A DNA stretch of 8,147 nucleotides from Defluviitaleaceae bacterium (GTDB lineage: Bacteria > Bacillota > Clostridia > Lachnospirales > WQUN01), in assembly GCA_009782245.1 (NCBI GenBank), contig WRKK01000260.1, forward strand, positions 1 to 8,147, given 5' to 3'. The notes beneath the pieces are model-generated. The model was not told the origin of the DNA and ran no database searches. It saw nothing but the letters and a program-made list of their open reading frames with translations. Shown here piece after piece: positions 1 to 5,463 of this stretch. Position 1 is the first letter of the stretch. Each line of letters opens with the position of its first letter. Both the position numbers and the translations under genes were made by a program.

Positions 1-382
1 TGAAGTTGATTTGCATTAAATCGGCTTCTGTGCCAGCCATTAAGTCGGTTGCCAAAACTTCTTGGTAGCCAGCGAATGGTTGGTAAACTGTGTTGATAGT
101 AACGCCAGGGTTTTCGTCCATAAATAATTGTGCTATTGCGTTAGTTGCATCGTGTCGACCTTGGTCGCCCCACCATGTGAAAGTGATTGTGCCTTCAAGG
201 CCGCCAGCGGCATCGTCGGTTACTACTACATCGTCAGTTGCGGGGGCTGTGTCGGCTGGTGCGGTGGCTGTGTCGGCTGGTGCGGCTGGTGCTGTTGGTG
301 CGGCGGGTGCTGTTTCTTGGGCACAGGCCGCCATCACAAATAATGCTGCTACAAGACTTGCTAGTAAAAAAAGTTTTTTCAT
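1..382 (-). CDS. ABC importer substrate-binding lipoprotein, family 1 (sugar-type), N-terminal part
   Basis: This gene runs off the left edge; the first 127 residues are visible. The start ATG at 382 follows an AGGAGG ribosome site (390-395) at 7-nt spacing. Residues 1-20 form a lipoprotein signal: two lysines, a hydrophobic stretch and a lipobox ending MAAC, so Cys20 should be lipidated and anchor the protein outside the membrane. Residues 21-62 are an Ala/Pro/Thr/Asp-rich linker. The mature fold then begins with GTITFTWWGDQGRHDATN, followed by a helix, a PGVTINTVYQPFAGYQ strand and ATDLMAGTEADLMQIN. This is the usual opening of family 1 extracellular solute-binding proteins, which deliver sugars or oligosaccharides to an ABC permease. 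The substrate cannot be told from this part, and the permease genes would lie beyond the edge. It has its own promoter far upstream (975-1003). The linker carries a 21-bp tandem duplication. Confidence 0.9.
   Translation of the reverse strand, partial: MKKLFLLASLVAALFVMAACAQETAPAAPTAPAAPADTATAPADTAPATDDVVVTDDAAGGLEGTITFTWWGDQGRHDATNAIAQLFMDENPGVTINTVYQPFAGYQEVLATDLMAGTEADLMQINF
245..286 (-). repeat. 21-bp tandem duplication in the lipoprotein linker
   Basis: Two adjacent 21-bp units (245-265 and 266-286) differ only at the last base. They encode the repeated Ala/Pro/Asp/Thr linker segment just after the lipidated cysteine. A flexible spacer tolerates length change, so this is probably simple slippage or duplication. 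Confidence 0.85.
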
Positions 383-974
383 AAAAAATCCTCCTACGAA
401 TTTTGATAAAAGTTCGACACATTGGTCGATAATGTCGGTTAGCTAAACGCCGTGTGCCACCTCTGATTCAAAAGGGTGCTATACATGGCATTTTTTATTT
501 TTGGTAACCGATTTCCTAAGTTGCAAAACTGCTACATGGATTGAGTGCGGCGTAAAAATCTTATTAGCCGTAAACCAAGCGGTTGCTATAGTTTTGCGGA
601 ACGAGCGGGTTTTTTAGGATTGTTGTTAGCGTTTTGCGTTAATTTTGTGGATTATATGGCGAAATTTGCACAACATTCCATAGTTAAGTAGCGGTTAAAG
701 GGAAATTTTTATTGTGAATAGGCTACGAAGTGGAGTTTTCGGCTATTTTCTAGCCGCTTTCTAAATTATTGGCTTATTGACGTTTTGCTTGTTGCAAAAA
801 CTTCCCTTGTTTTATGTTCTGAAAACCGACTTGCGTCCCGTTGGGCGATTGCTGTAAACACTTGTTTTGGGGAGATTTTGGCGAAAATTTTGACGAAACC
901 CCTTTTTTGTTGAATTTCTAGTTGCAAACCCAAAGCAACTCTCGTTAAAATTTTGTAGCAACTTTGATAAATAT
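383..974 (-). other. Long untranslated leader of the binding-protein gene
   Basis: No convincing gene was found here on either strand. If transcription starts near 968 from the promoter at 975-1003, the mRNA leader before the ATG at 382 is about 585 nt. It contains a perfect 6-bp hairpin at 740-756 (CGGCTA / TAGCCG, 5-nt loop), a 5-bp GTTGC/GCAAC stem at about 922-940, and an imperfect hairpin at about 415-438 just upstream of the ribosome site. I do not recognise any known riboswitch class. The extent is inferred from the promoter, not measured. Confidence 0.45.
740..756 (-). other. Hairpin in the leader
   Basis: A perfect 6-bp inverted repeat, CGGCTA and TAGCCG, with a 5-nt loop. On the transcript the loop is GAAAA. 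No U-tract follows, so it is not an intrinsic terminator. Its role is unknown. Confidence 0.5.
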
Positions 975-1003
975 AGTATAATAGCTATTTGCAAATTTGT
1001 CAA
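975..1003 (-). promoter_or_regulatory. Near-consensus housekeeping sigma promoter with UP-like tract
   Basis: On the minus strand a perfect -35 TTGACA (998-1003) is followed by a 17-bp spacer and a -10 TATACT (975-980). The 37 bp upstream (1004-1040) are almost wholly A and T, with phased A- and T-runs, which resembles an UP element. Transcription would start near 968 and run left towards the binding-protein gene; no other gene lies between. This is the best promoter in the window by match to consensus. Confidence 0.8.
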
Positions 1004-1052
1004 GAGTTTTTTGTAATTTTTTTGAAAAAAATTTTTTTGTGGCAAAATGCCC

Positions 1053-1100
1053 AAAAATCCGCATTTAATAGCCGAATTTTTTGACTTGGTTAAATGCGGA
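1053..1100 (-). terminator. Possible terminator or operator: 11-bp inverted repeat followed by a T-run
   Basis: Positions 1058-1068 and 1090-1100 form a perfect 11-bp inverted repeat (TCCGCATTTAA / TTAAATGCGGA) with a 21-nt loop. Read leftwards, the stem is followed directly by five T (1057-1053). It lies downstream of the DUF4097 gene and just upstream of the promoter at 975-1003, so it could end the upstream transcript. The loop is long and the U-run short. Alternatively it is a regulator-binding palindrome for that promoter. Confidence 0.45.
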
Positions 1101-1179
1101 ATGGGTTTTTGTGAAAATTTTTGGTAAAAAATTTTAATCTGATTATCCAAATGTTGCATAATTTGGCAATAACGTTATC

Positions 1180-1258
1180 GTAGGGGCGGATATTATCCGC
1201 CCGTGTGTAAAAAACGAGCCTGCCTGTCGGCAGACGGGCGGATAATATCCGCCCCTAC
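1180..1258. repeat. Dispersed palindromic repeat element with 25-bp perfect inverted repeats
   Basis: The arms at 1180-1204 and 1234-1258 are perfect reverse complements over 25 bp, separated by a 29-nt loop. The loop holds its own small hairpin (CTGCC 1220-1224, GGCAG 1229-1233). Each arm also contains an internal near-palindrome, GGCGGATA-T-TATCCGCC, so the element could fold as a multi-armed cruciform. Half of it recurs at 7255-7275. This is typical of small non-coding dispersed repeats (REP- or MITE-like). It lies between the end of the DUF4097 gene and the next promoter. Confidence 0.85.
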
Positions 1259-1310
1259 ATTCTAGGCACACGCAATTTTTCAACCCTTGATTGGCGTTAT
1301 CGGCACAAAT

Positions 1311-2648
1311 TTAATTTACCGTCAAAGGCGCATTAGAAGTCTCCAAATCAAGGCGAACTTGCTTAGCTTTGCTGTCAAAGGCGAGTGTTTTGGCTTCTAC
1401 AAAACCTTGCTCGCTAACAAGCGATTGCAAGCCAGTCAAGCCAATCCTAACATCGCCCAAGCTAGATTGTGCCTTTAGATGATAGCCTAAATTCGGCAAA
1501 GTTGGCAAGTTTAGGTTAAGTTTGGCGTTGCTGGTTTCTATACGCCACAAATATTGCCCAAAATTGTTAAAATTAGACATTACCATTGAAATAAAGCCGT
1601 TAAAATTAGTGATTGAAAATTTTTCAACGTCTGCCTCGTCAATTTCTATTGCCCCGTTGCAATGCTCAAACACAGCCTCGTTGGCGGCTATATGGGATAT
1701 TGTCAACCGTCCATTGCTAGTATCGCTGTTGATGTTTTGGGCGGATAGCTGTTTTAGCGTAGTTTGCCCGTTTGTGTTAGAAATCTGAATTTGACTGCAA
1801 CTAATTTCCAGCAAGTCCATATTGCCGTTTACGCCGCCTATATTCACAATGTGAAACTTTTGCGACGGAACGTAAGCATCTATCGAAACAAACTTAAAGT
1901 CCTCTTCGGCGTAATTTAGGTAATATTTGTTGCCCAACTGCATTAAATCTATTGTTGCCGAACTGCGGTTTGCCTGGTAGCGTATCGTTGCCGAAATTTT
2001 ATCGCCGTTATAGCCTATTATTTTTACATCGCCGTTTAGGCTGGATAAATTCAGCTCGTTGTAGCCGTCTGCGACTACCATTTCAATGCGTTGCTCTGTG
2101 CCGCCCGTTTTGGTTGTCGGCATTGTTGGCTTGGCTGGCGACATTGTTGTTGCGGCGGCGGCACGGCTGGCGGCGGCGGCTCGTTCTTCTCTGCCTTTTT
2201 CAAAATTTTTAACGCCCGTTTCTATCGTTTTGGATAGTTTATCCGCCGCAAAAACGGTTTTTTCTGCTGTAAATTCCACCGCTTTTTGGATTTTCGGCTC
2301 TAAATCTTTTGCGAATGCGGCAAATTTTCTGCCAATTTCGTCAAAATCAACACTAACGCCACTTTTGGGCTTTTCCGTGTAGCCGTGCGGCGGCGGATTG
2401 TTGGAATTATTCACACTTGCCGATGCCGAACTATGCGGCATTGGCGGAACTGGCGGAATTGGCGGAATCCCCGACATAGGCGGCTCTGGCGGCCTTGGCA
2501 ATGTAGGCGGAATCGGCGGCGTTGCGTTCATTGTAGCGTTCCCGCCGCTTCCGCCGCTTTCGATTGCGGTCAGCAAATTAGTTGCCTCGTCCGCCGTTAT
2601 TTTGCCGTCTTGCAACATTTGTAATATCGTCATTTTTTCACTAGCCAT
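1311..2648 (-). CDS. YvlB/LiaX-like protein: SHOCT-like N-terminus, Pro-rich linker, DUF4097 adhesin-type domain
   Basis: A protein of 445 residues. Residues 6-30 (MTILQMLQDGKITADEATNLLTAIE) are the short two-helix SHOCT-like/DUF2089-type segment found at the start of B. subtilis YvlB and enterococcal LiaX. Residues 44-71 are Pro-rich with PPI/PPV/PPM triplets. Residues 100-160 are helical, charged and Ala-rich. Residues 184-445 show repeated short beta-strand units such as NGDVKIIGYNGD, NIGGVNGNMDLLEIS and SNGRLTISH, characteristic of the DUF4097 solenoid. There is no signal peptide or membrane segment, so location is uncertain. LiaX is linked to cell-envelope stress sensing; extending that role here is inference. 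The ATG at 2648 is preferred over the in-frame GTG at 2657 because GGAG (2657-2660) overlaps that GTG. It is a single-gene unit between the spoVS terminator and the element at 1180. Confidence 0.85.
   Translation of the reverse strand: MASEKMTILQMLQDGKITADEATNLLTAIESGGSGGNATMNATPPIPPTLPRPPEPPMSGIPPIPPVPPMPHSSASASVNNSNNPPPHGYTEKPKSGVSVDFDEIGRKFAAFAKDLEPKIQKAVEFTAEKTVFAADKLSKTIETGVKNFEKGREERAAAASRAAAATTMSPAKPTMPTTKTGGTEQRIEMVVADGYNELNLSSLNGDVKIIGYNGDKISATIRYQANRSSATIDLMQLGNKYYLNYAEEDFKFVSIDAYVPSQKFHIVNIGGVNGNMDLLEISCSQIQISNTNGQTTLKQLSAQNINSDTSNGRLTISHIAANEAVFEHCNGAIEIDEADVEKFSITNFNGFISMVMSNFNNFGQYLWRIETSNAKLNLNLPTLPNLGYHLKAQSSLGDVRIGLTGLQSLVSEQGFVEAKTLAFDSKAKQVRLDLETSNAPLTVN
2434..2469 (-). repeat. 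9-bp tandem repeat coding for Pro-Pro-X
   Basis: Four adjacent 9-bp units on the plus strand, three of them GGCGGAAYY (2443-2451, 2452-2460, 2461-2469) and one diverged (2434-2442). They encode the PPI/PPV/PPM run of the DUF4097 protein linker. Further diverged units continue to about 2520. Confidence 0.75.
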
Positions 2649-2656
2649 TTTATACA

Positions 2657-2660
2657 CTCC
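2657..2660 (-). promoter_or_regulatory. Ribosome binding site that fixes the DUF4097 gene start
   Basis: GGAG preceded by eight A residues on the minus strand, 8 nt before the ATG at 2648. The upstream in-frame GTG at 2657 overlaps this site and therefore cannot be the main start. Confidence 0.8.
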
Positions 2661-2672
2661 TTTTTTTTATTA

Positions 2673-2705
2673 GATTTACCCGATTTACCCGATTTACCCG
2701 ATTTA
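2673..2705. repeat. 9-bp tandem repeat in the DUF4097 gene leader
   Basis: Three exact copies of GATTTACCC (2673-2681, 2682-2690, 2691-2699) plus a partial copy (2700-2705). It lies between the probable -10 region and the ribosome site of the DUF4097 gene. On the coding strand the unit is GGTAAATCG, one base from the GATAAANNG units of the rlmN insertion. Confidence 0.9.
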
Positions 2706-2729
2706 ACAATATATACGAAAACCTCGCAA
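2701..2729 (-). promoter_or_regulatory. Weak candidate promoter of the DUF4097 gene
   Basis: On the minus strand TTGCGA (2724-2729), a 17-bp spacer and TTAAAT (2701-2706); each hexamer matches consensus at four of six positions. A promoter is expected here because a probable terminator of spoVS lies just upstream. Its -10 overlaps the last partial 9-bp repeat. Confidence 0.3.
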
Positions 2730-2774
2730 AATAGTCTTTTTCAGCTTGCAAAAGCCCGCAAAAATTTTGTGAAC

Positions 2775-2827
2775 AAAAAATAATTAAGCCCACCTTGCAC
2801 GTAGCAAAGCAGGCTTTTCGGCTTAAT
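2775..2827 (-). terminator. Probable intrinsic terminator of spoVS
   Basis: The arms ATTAAGCC (2783-2790) and GGCTTAAT (2820-2827) are perfectly complementary over 8 bp. The interior pairs further (CTTTGC with GCAAGG, one wobble). Read leftwards, the stem is followed by UA and six U (2780-2775). It begins about 24 nt after the spoVS stop. Confidence 0.65.
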
Positions 2828-2850
2828 AAATTTTACAACTGCGGGGACGT

Positions 2851-3114
2851 TTACTTTCGATTTTCAATTACGAATTTTATAGAGGTTTTTTCCGCCCCAT
2901 CTACTTCTAATTGAGAGAACGTAGGGTAGCATACCAAGTCAATTTCGTTGGGTATAACGTAACCACGTGCTACGGCGATACTTTTGACGGCCTGATTAAC
3001 GGCTGCTGCACCTATAGCCTGTATTTCTACACCTTCGCCAGTACGCAAAACAGCCGCTATGGCTCCTGCAACCAACTTGGGTTTAGACTGACTAGAAACT
3101 TTTAATAATTCCAT
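2851..3114 (-). CDS. spoVS: Stage V sporulation protein S
   Basis: A protein of 87 residues, close to the 86 of B. subtilis SpoVS and colinear with it. It starts MELLKVSSQSKP, then VAGAIAAVLRTGEGVEIQ, the highly conserved AIGAAAVNQAVKSIAVARGY, and ends with a beta-rich segment, DLVCYPTFSQLEVDGAEKTSIKFVIENR. SpoVS is a small Alba-like-fold protein, presumed to bind nucleic acid, needed for normal stage V progress (coat and core dehydration) in Bacillus; close relatives also occur in non-spore-formers. The ATG at 3114 is chosen because GGAG (3124-3127) stands 9 nt before it and it gives the family's usual N-terminus. An ATG ten codons earlier (3144) has no ribosome site. It appears monocistronic, with a terminator just downstream and 360 bp of AT-rich DNA upstream. 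Confidence 0.96.
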   Translation of the reverse strand: MELLKVSSQSKPKLVAGAIAAVLRTGEGVEIQAIGAAAVNQAVKSIAVARGYVIPNEIDLVCYPTFSQLEVDGAEKTSIKFVIENRK

Positions 3115-3123
3115 ACTAAATCG

Positions 3124-3127
3124 CTCC
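3124..3127 (-). promoter_or_regulatory. Ribosome binding site that fixes the spoVS start
   Basis: GGAG on the minus strand, 9 nt before the ATG at 3114. It lies inside the reading frame of the longer alternative start at 3144, which argues against that start. Confidence 0.8.
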
Positions 3128-3218
3128 AATTCTGCATAATACATTGAACATTAAATTATTACTGACCTGAAATTACCTTGCTATATCAAAGTTTCTGGTT
3201 GCCGCATCGTTCAGGACA

Positions 3219-3262
3219 GGGGCTTGATAAATCGTGTTGGCACAAACCCCGCCAAACGCCCC
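3219..3262. other. Two-step hairpin upstream of spoVS
   Basis: The outer stem is GGGGC (3219-3223) with GCCCC (3258-3262). The inner stem is GTTGGC (3236-3241) with GCCAAAC (3251-3257, one bulged A), with a 9-nt loop. It is GC-rich within very AT-rich surroundings, which suggests selected structure. No U-tract follows in either direction. Confidence 0.45.
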
Positions 3263-3351
3263 TATAATCAATATTACCAATTACATATGCTAATTTGCAT
3301 TACCTAAATAGTGTTAAAGATACCTGCAAGAATTACTATATACCCATTTGG

Positions 3352-3382
3352 TAAATTTTATATAAAAATAATATAAAATTTA
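3352..3382. repeat. 12-bp A/T-only inverted repeat
   Basis: TAAATTTTATAT (3352-3363) and ATATAAAATTTA (3371-3382) are perfect reverse complements with a 7-nt spacer. It could be a regulator site or curved DNA upstream of spoVS. In AT-rich DNA, chance is a real alternative. Confidence 0.5.
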
Positions 3383-3474
3383 GCTATATATTAAAAAATA
3401 TTTTTTTTATTTTCGTGCGTAGATATTTAGAAATTTTTCGCTGTTTTTTCGGTTGACACCTCGTAAACCGCTGT

Positions 3475-4632
3475 TTATAAGCGTTTTGCACGTAACTGAC
3501 CACAAGCGGCATCTAAATCTTTTCCCAGCGTTCGGCGAATTGTGGCATTTATATTATATTTTTGTAAAATTTTCGTAAATTTTACGGTATCTTCACGCAA
3601 AGTCGGCAAAAAATTTTTATTAGTGGCATTTATCGGAATAAGATTCACATGGCACAAAATCCCTGCAAGTAGCTTGGCGAGCCGTTTTGCGTGGTTTTCG
3701 CTGTCGTTAAGTCCGCTGATAAGTGCGTATTCAAAAGTGATTCGGCGGTTTGTTAGCTGTACATAATATTGGCAAGCACTCAACAGGCTTTTTATGGGAT
3801 ATTTTTTGGCGATTGGCATAATATTTTGCCGCAAAACATCATCGGGGGCGTGCAGGGAAATTGCCAAGTTTACAGGCAATTTTAACTGTGCCAACTGCCG
3901 TATTTGCGGCACTAACCCGCAGGTGGATATTGTAATGTGGCGTTTTCCCAAGTTAAAGCCTTTTTCTTGCGAGATAAGGTTGACAAAACGGACGACATTA
4001 TCAAAATTATCAAGCGGTTCGCCGCAACCCATTAAAACAACGCCAGATAATTTGCCCGTATTATCGGGTTTGTTGGAATTGTTGTTGGAATTTTCGGGCT
4101 TATTGGATTTGTCCAGTTTATCCGAATTATCCACTTTATCTGCTTTAGCGGCGTATTTTTGGGCAACATAAACCTGTGCCAGCATTTCGCCAGCAGAAAG
4201 GTTTCGCAAAAAGCCGCCGCCGCCCGATGCACAAAAAGCACAGCCCATTTTACAGCCCGCTTGCGTGGATATGCAAACCGAACTACCAAAAGAATAGCCC
4301 ATTAAAACCGCTTCGATTAGCAGTTTGTCGGATAATTCCAGCAAAAATTTTTTAGTGCCGTCAATTTGCGAAGTTTGCACCTCTATAGGTTGACATAACG
4401 GGATATAAAATTTTTCCGCCAAATTAGCCCGCAAAGTTTTGGGCAAATTTTCCATATCTTCAAACGAGGTTACGCCCTTATTGTGCAGCCAGTCAAAAAT
4501 CTGCCCAGTCCTATATTTCGGAATATCCAGCTGTTCCGCTAAAGTCGCCAATTCTTGCGGGAGCATGGATAAAATGTCAACCAAAACATCTGGCGAAATA
4601 TCTGGCAAAATATCTGTAGAAAGTGTATTCAT
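3475..4632 (-). CDS. rlmN: Dual-specificity RNA methyltransferase RlmN (23S rRNA A2503 / tRNA A37, C2)
   Basis: A radical-SAM enzyme of 385 residues that methylates carbon 2 of adenosine in 23S rRNA and in tRNAs. Residues 25-75 form the N-terminal RNA-binding helices (LDIPKYRTGQIFDWLHNKG). The CX3CX2C cluster motif is Cys127, Cys131 and Cys134 in STQAGCKMGCAFCAS. Cys120 matches E. coli Cys118. Cys377 in DLDAACGQL matches the methyl-carrying E. coli Cys355, so the enzyme should be active. ISLHAPDDVLRQNIMPI and GLND(S)ENHAKRLAKLL are typical family blocks. Residues 164-193 are an Asn/Lys/Asp/Ser-rich insertion just before the GEP motif, which reads MGCGEP rather than the usual MGMGEP. The ATG is 2 nt after the yesL stop and has no clear ribosome site, so translation is probably coupled. 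No clear terminator follows. Confidence 0.97.
   Translation of the reverse strand: MNTLSTDILPDISPDVLVDILSMLPQELATLAEQLDIPKYRTGQIFDWLHNKGVTSFEDMENLPKTLRANLAEKFYIPLCQPIEVQTSQIDGTKKFLLELSDKLLIEAVLMGYSFGSSVCISTQAGCKMGCAFCASGGGGFLRNLSAGEMLAQVYVAQKYAAKADKVDNSDKLDKSNKPENSNNNSNKPDNTGKLSGVVLMGCGEPLDNFDNVVRFVNLISQEKGFNLGKRHITISTCGLVPQIRQLAQLKLPVNLAISLHAPDDVLRQNIMPIAKKYPIKSLLSACQYYVQLTNRRITFEYALISGLNDSENHAKRLAKLLAGILCHVNLIPINATNKNFLPTLREDTVKFTKILQKYNINATIRRTLGKDLDAACGQLRAKRL
4054..4143 (-). repeat. Degenerate 9-bp repeat insertion inside rlmN
   Basis: About ten units of roughly 9 bp on the coding strand, such as GATAAAGTG, GATAATTCG, GATAAACTG and AATAAGCCC, encode DKV-DNS-DKL-DKS-NKP-like triplets (residues 164-193). 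The frame is kept. The stretch lies between two conserved blocks (AQVYVAQKYAAK and LSGVVLMG), where RlmN proteins normally have only a short loop. Confidence 0.75.
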
Positions 4633-4634
4633 GG

Positions 4635-5396
4635 TTATATTTTGGTTGGATTATCGTCATCTTCTGCAACGGTGGCAACTGTACTGTTTTCGGTGTTTTC
4701 GGTGTTTTCGTTGTCTTCGTTGTCTTCAATGTTAAAATCGGGCAATGGGGCTAATTCTTGCAAGGCTGAATCTTTAGCATCCATATCTGGGCGATATTTT
4801 TTGAACACCATCATTACCATATAGGAGACAACGTAAGCATAAATGCCAATTCCGATAATCAAAGTTGGTTCAAACACCAAAACGGAAAACCCGACAATGG
4901 CAGCACCAGTCAGCAAGGACGACAAAGTTGTCAGCAAGTGGCGGTTGCCCATAAAAAAGGCACTTTTAATAATCTGCTTAAAACCCATATCAAACCGAGC
5001 GGTTAGCGGGTACATATAAACCGAAATAACCAGCAGTTGCACCAAAATAACAATTTGCACTACTTGCAGCACGGTTGAAAAAGTTGGATCCATGTACGTT
5101 GCTGGGATAAGCAAAAAAATATTAGCAAGCACCAGCCCAAAAATGGTTGCCCAGCATAGCCACAATATAGTAGCTTTTTTGAAATTGGACTTAAAACTCT
5201 CCCAAAAATCCCTAAGAATATAGCCCTCTTTATCGGAGACACGGCGAGTTGTAACATAAAACAACGCAGTTGTGGCGGCACCAATCGTAACCACGGGAAT
5301 ACTAAAAACCAGCCAAACTACACTTAAAATCATAACATCTGCCAATGCGTTGCCAAACCGCATAAAAGGCCCGTCCATGTTGAAAAATCCACCCAT
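4635..5396 (-). CDS. YesL-family (DUF624) membrane protein
   Basis: A polytopic membrane protein of 253 residues. The N-terminus (MGGFFNMDGPFMRFGNALADVMILSVVWLVFSIPVVTIGA, beginning residue 1) has the FG-N--D and SIPVVTIGAATTALFYV signatures of the DUF624/YesL family. Probable membrane spans are residues 18-48, 76-98, 106-130, 155-173 and 176-198. RRVSDKEGYILRDFWESFKSNFKKA is the conserved cytoplasmic loop. Residues 224-253 form an acidic, Asn-rich tail encoded by a 9-bp tandem repeat. The family's function is unknown; its genes often sit beside sugar ABC importers, but here it is followed by rlmN. The start at 5396 has an AAGGGTG ribosome site 7 nt upstream. It is first in a two-gene unit driven by the promoter at 5464-5492. 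Confidence 0.85.
   Translation of the reverse strand: MGGFFNMDGPFMRFGNALADVMILSVVWLVFSIPVVTIGAATTALFYVTTRRVSDKEGYILRDFWESFKSNFKKATILWLCWATIFGLVLANIFLLIPATYMDPTFSTVLQVVQIVILVQLLVISVYMYPLTARFDMGFKQIIKSAFFMGNRHLLTTLSSLLTGAAIVGFSVLVFEPTLIIGIGIYAYVVSYMVMMVFKKYRPDMDAKDSALQELAPLPDFNIEDNEDNENTENTENSTVATVAEDDDNPTKI
4685..4729 (-). repeat. Five 9-bp units encoding the acidic tail of the YesL-like protein
   Basis: Units at 4685, 4694, 4703, 4712 and 4721. On the coding strand they read GAARACAMC-like and encode EDN-EDN-ENT-ENT-ENS. The base changes between neighbouring units are few, which suggests recent expansion. Confidence 0.85.
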
Positions 5397-5463
5397 AAAA
5401 AATCACCCTTTACTATCAATCAATTTTTATTTTATTTTTGTGGCTAAAAACTGTTACACGCTG

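Larger units (their letters stand above)
3115..3474 (-). other. AT-rich intergenic region upstream of spoVS
   Basis: No gene on either strand. It carries a GC-rich two-step hairpin at 3219-3262, an A/T-only 12-bp inverted repeat at 3352-3382, and long A/T runs at 3383-3417. It must contain the spoVS promoter. I see only weak matches: a TTAGCA-18-GATTAT housekeeping-type pair near 3268-3297, and an AGGTAAT near 3300 that is loosely like a sigma-H -35. I would not call either. Confidence 0.5.

Noticed and set aside
90..446. 118-codon plus-strand frame with Ala/Val/Gly repeats
   Set aside because: It is antisense to the lipoprotein linker and signal peptide, and its repeats mirror the 21-bp duplication.
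440..470. AGGTGGCACACGGCG on the minus strand, resembling a T-box sequence
   Set aside because: It differs from AGGGTGGNACCGCG by insertions and substitutions, no specifier stem or terminator follows, and the downstream gene is a transporter lipoprotein, not a synthetase or amino-acid gene.
500..520. cre-like catabolite repression site (GGAAATCGGTTACC on the minus strand)
   Set aside because: It misses conserved outer positions of the cre consensus and lies about 450 nt downstream of the promoter, so the match is too weak to call.
812..1159. 115-codon minus-strand open frame in the intergenic region
   Set aside because: It spans the TTGACA/TATACT promoter and the A/T-rich tract, has no ribosome site, and its composition (Lys/Asn/Phe runs) reflects AT-rich DNA rather than a protein family.
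2649..2657. GTG start three codons upstream of the DUF4097 gene ATG
   Set aside because: The GTG overlaps the GGAG ribosome site that serves the ATG at 2648.
3115..3144. Longer spoVS start with ten extra residues
   Set aside because: No ribosome site precedes 3144, while GGAG stands correctly before 3114 and the shorter product matches the known SpoVS N-terminus.
3181..3240. TTATCAAG and CGGCAACC words on the minus strand, suggestive of a SAM-I riboswitch upstream of spoVS
   Set aside because: The P1 closing helix cannot be formed with downstream sequence, and the GGAGGGA and other core blocks are missing. Similarity is limited to short words.
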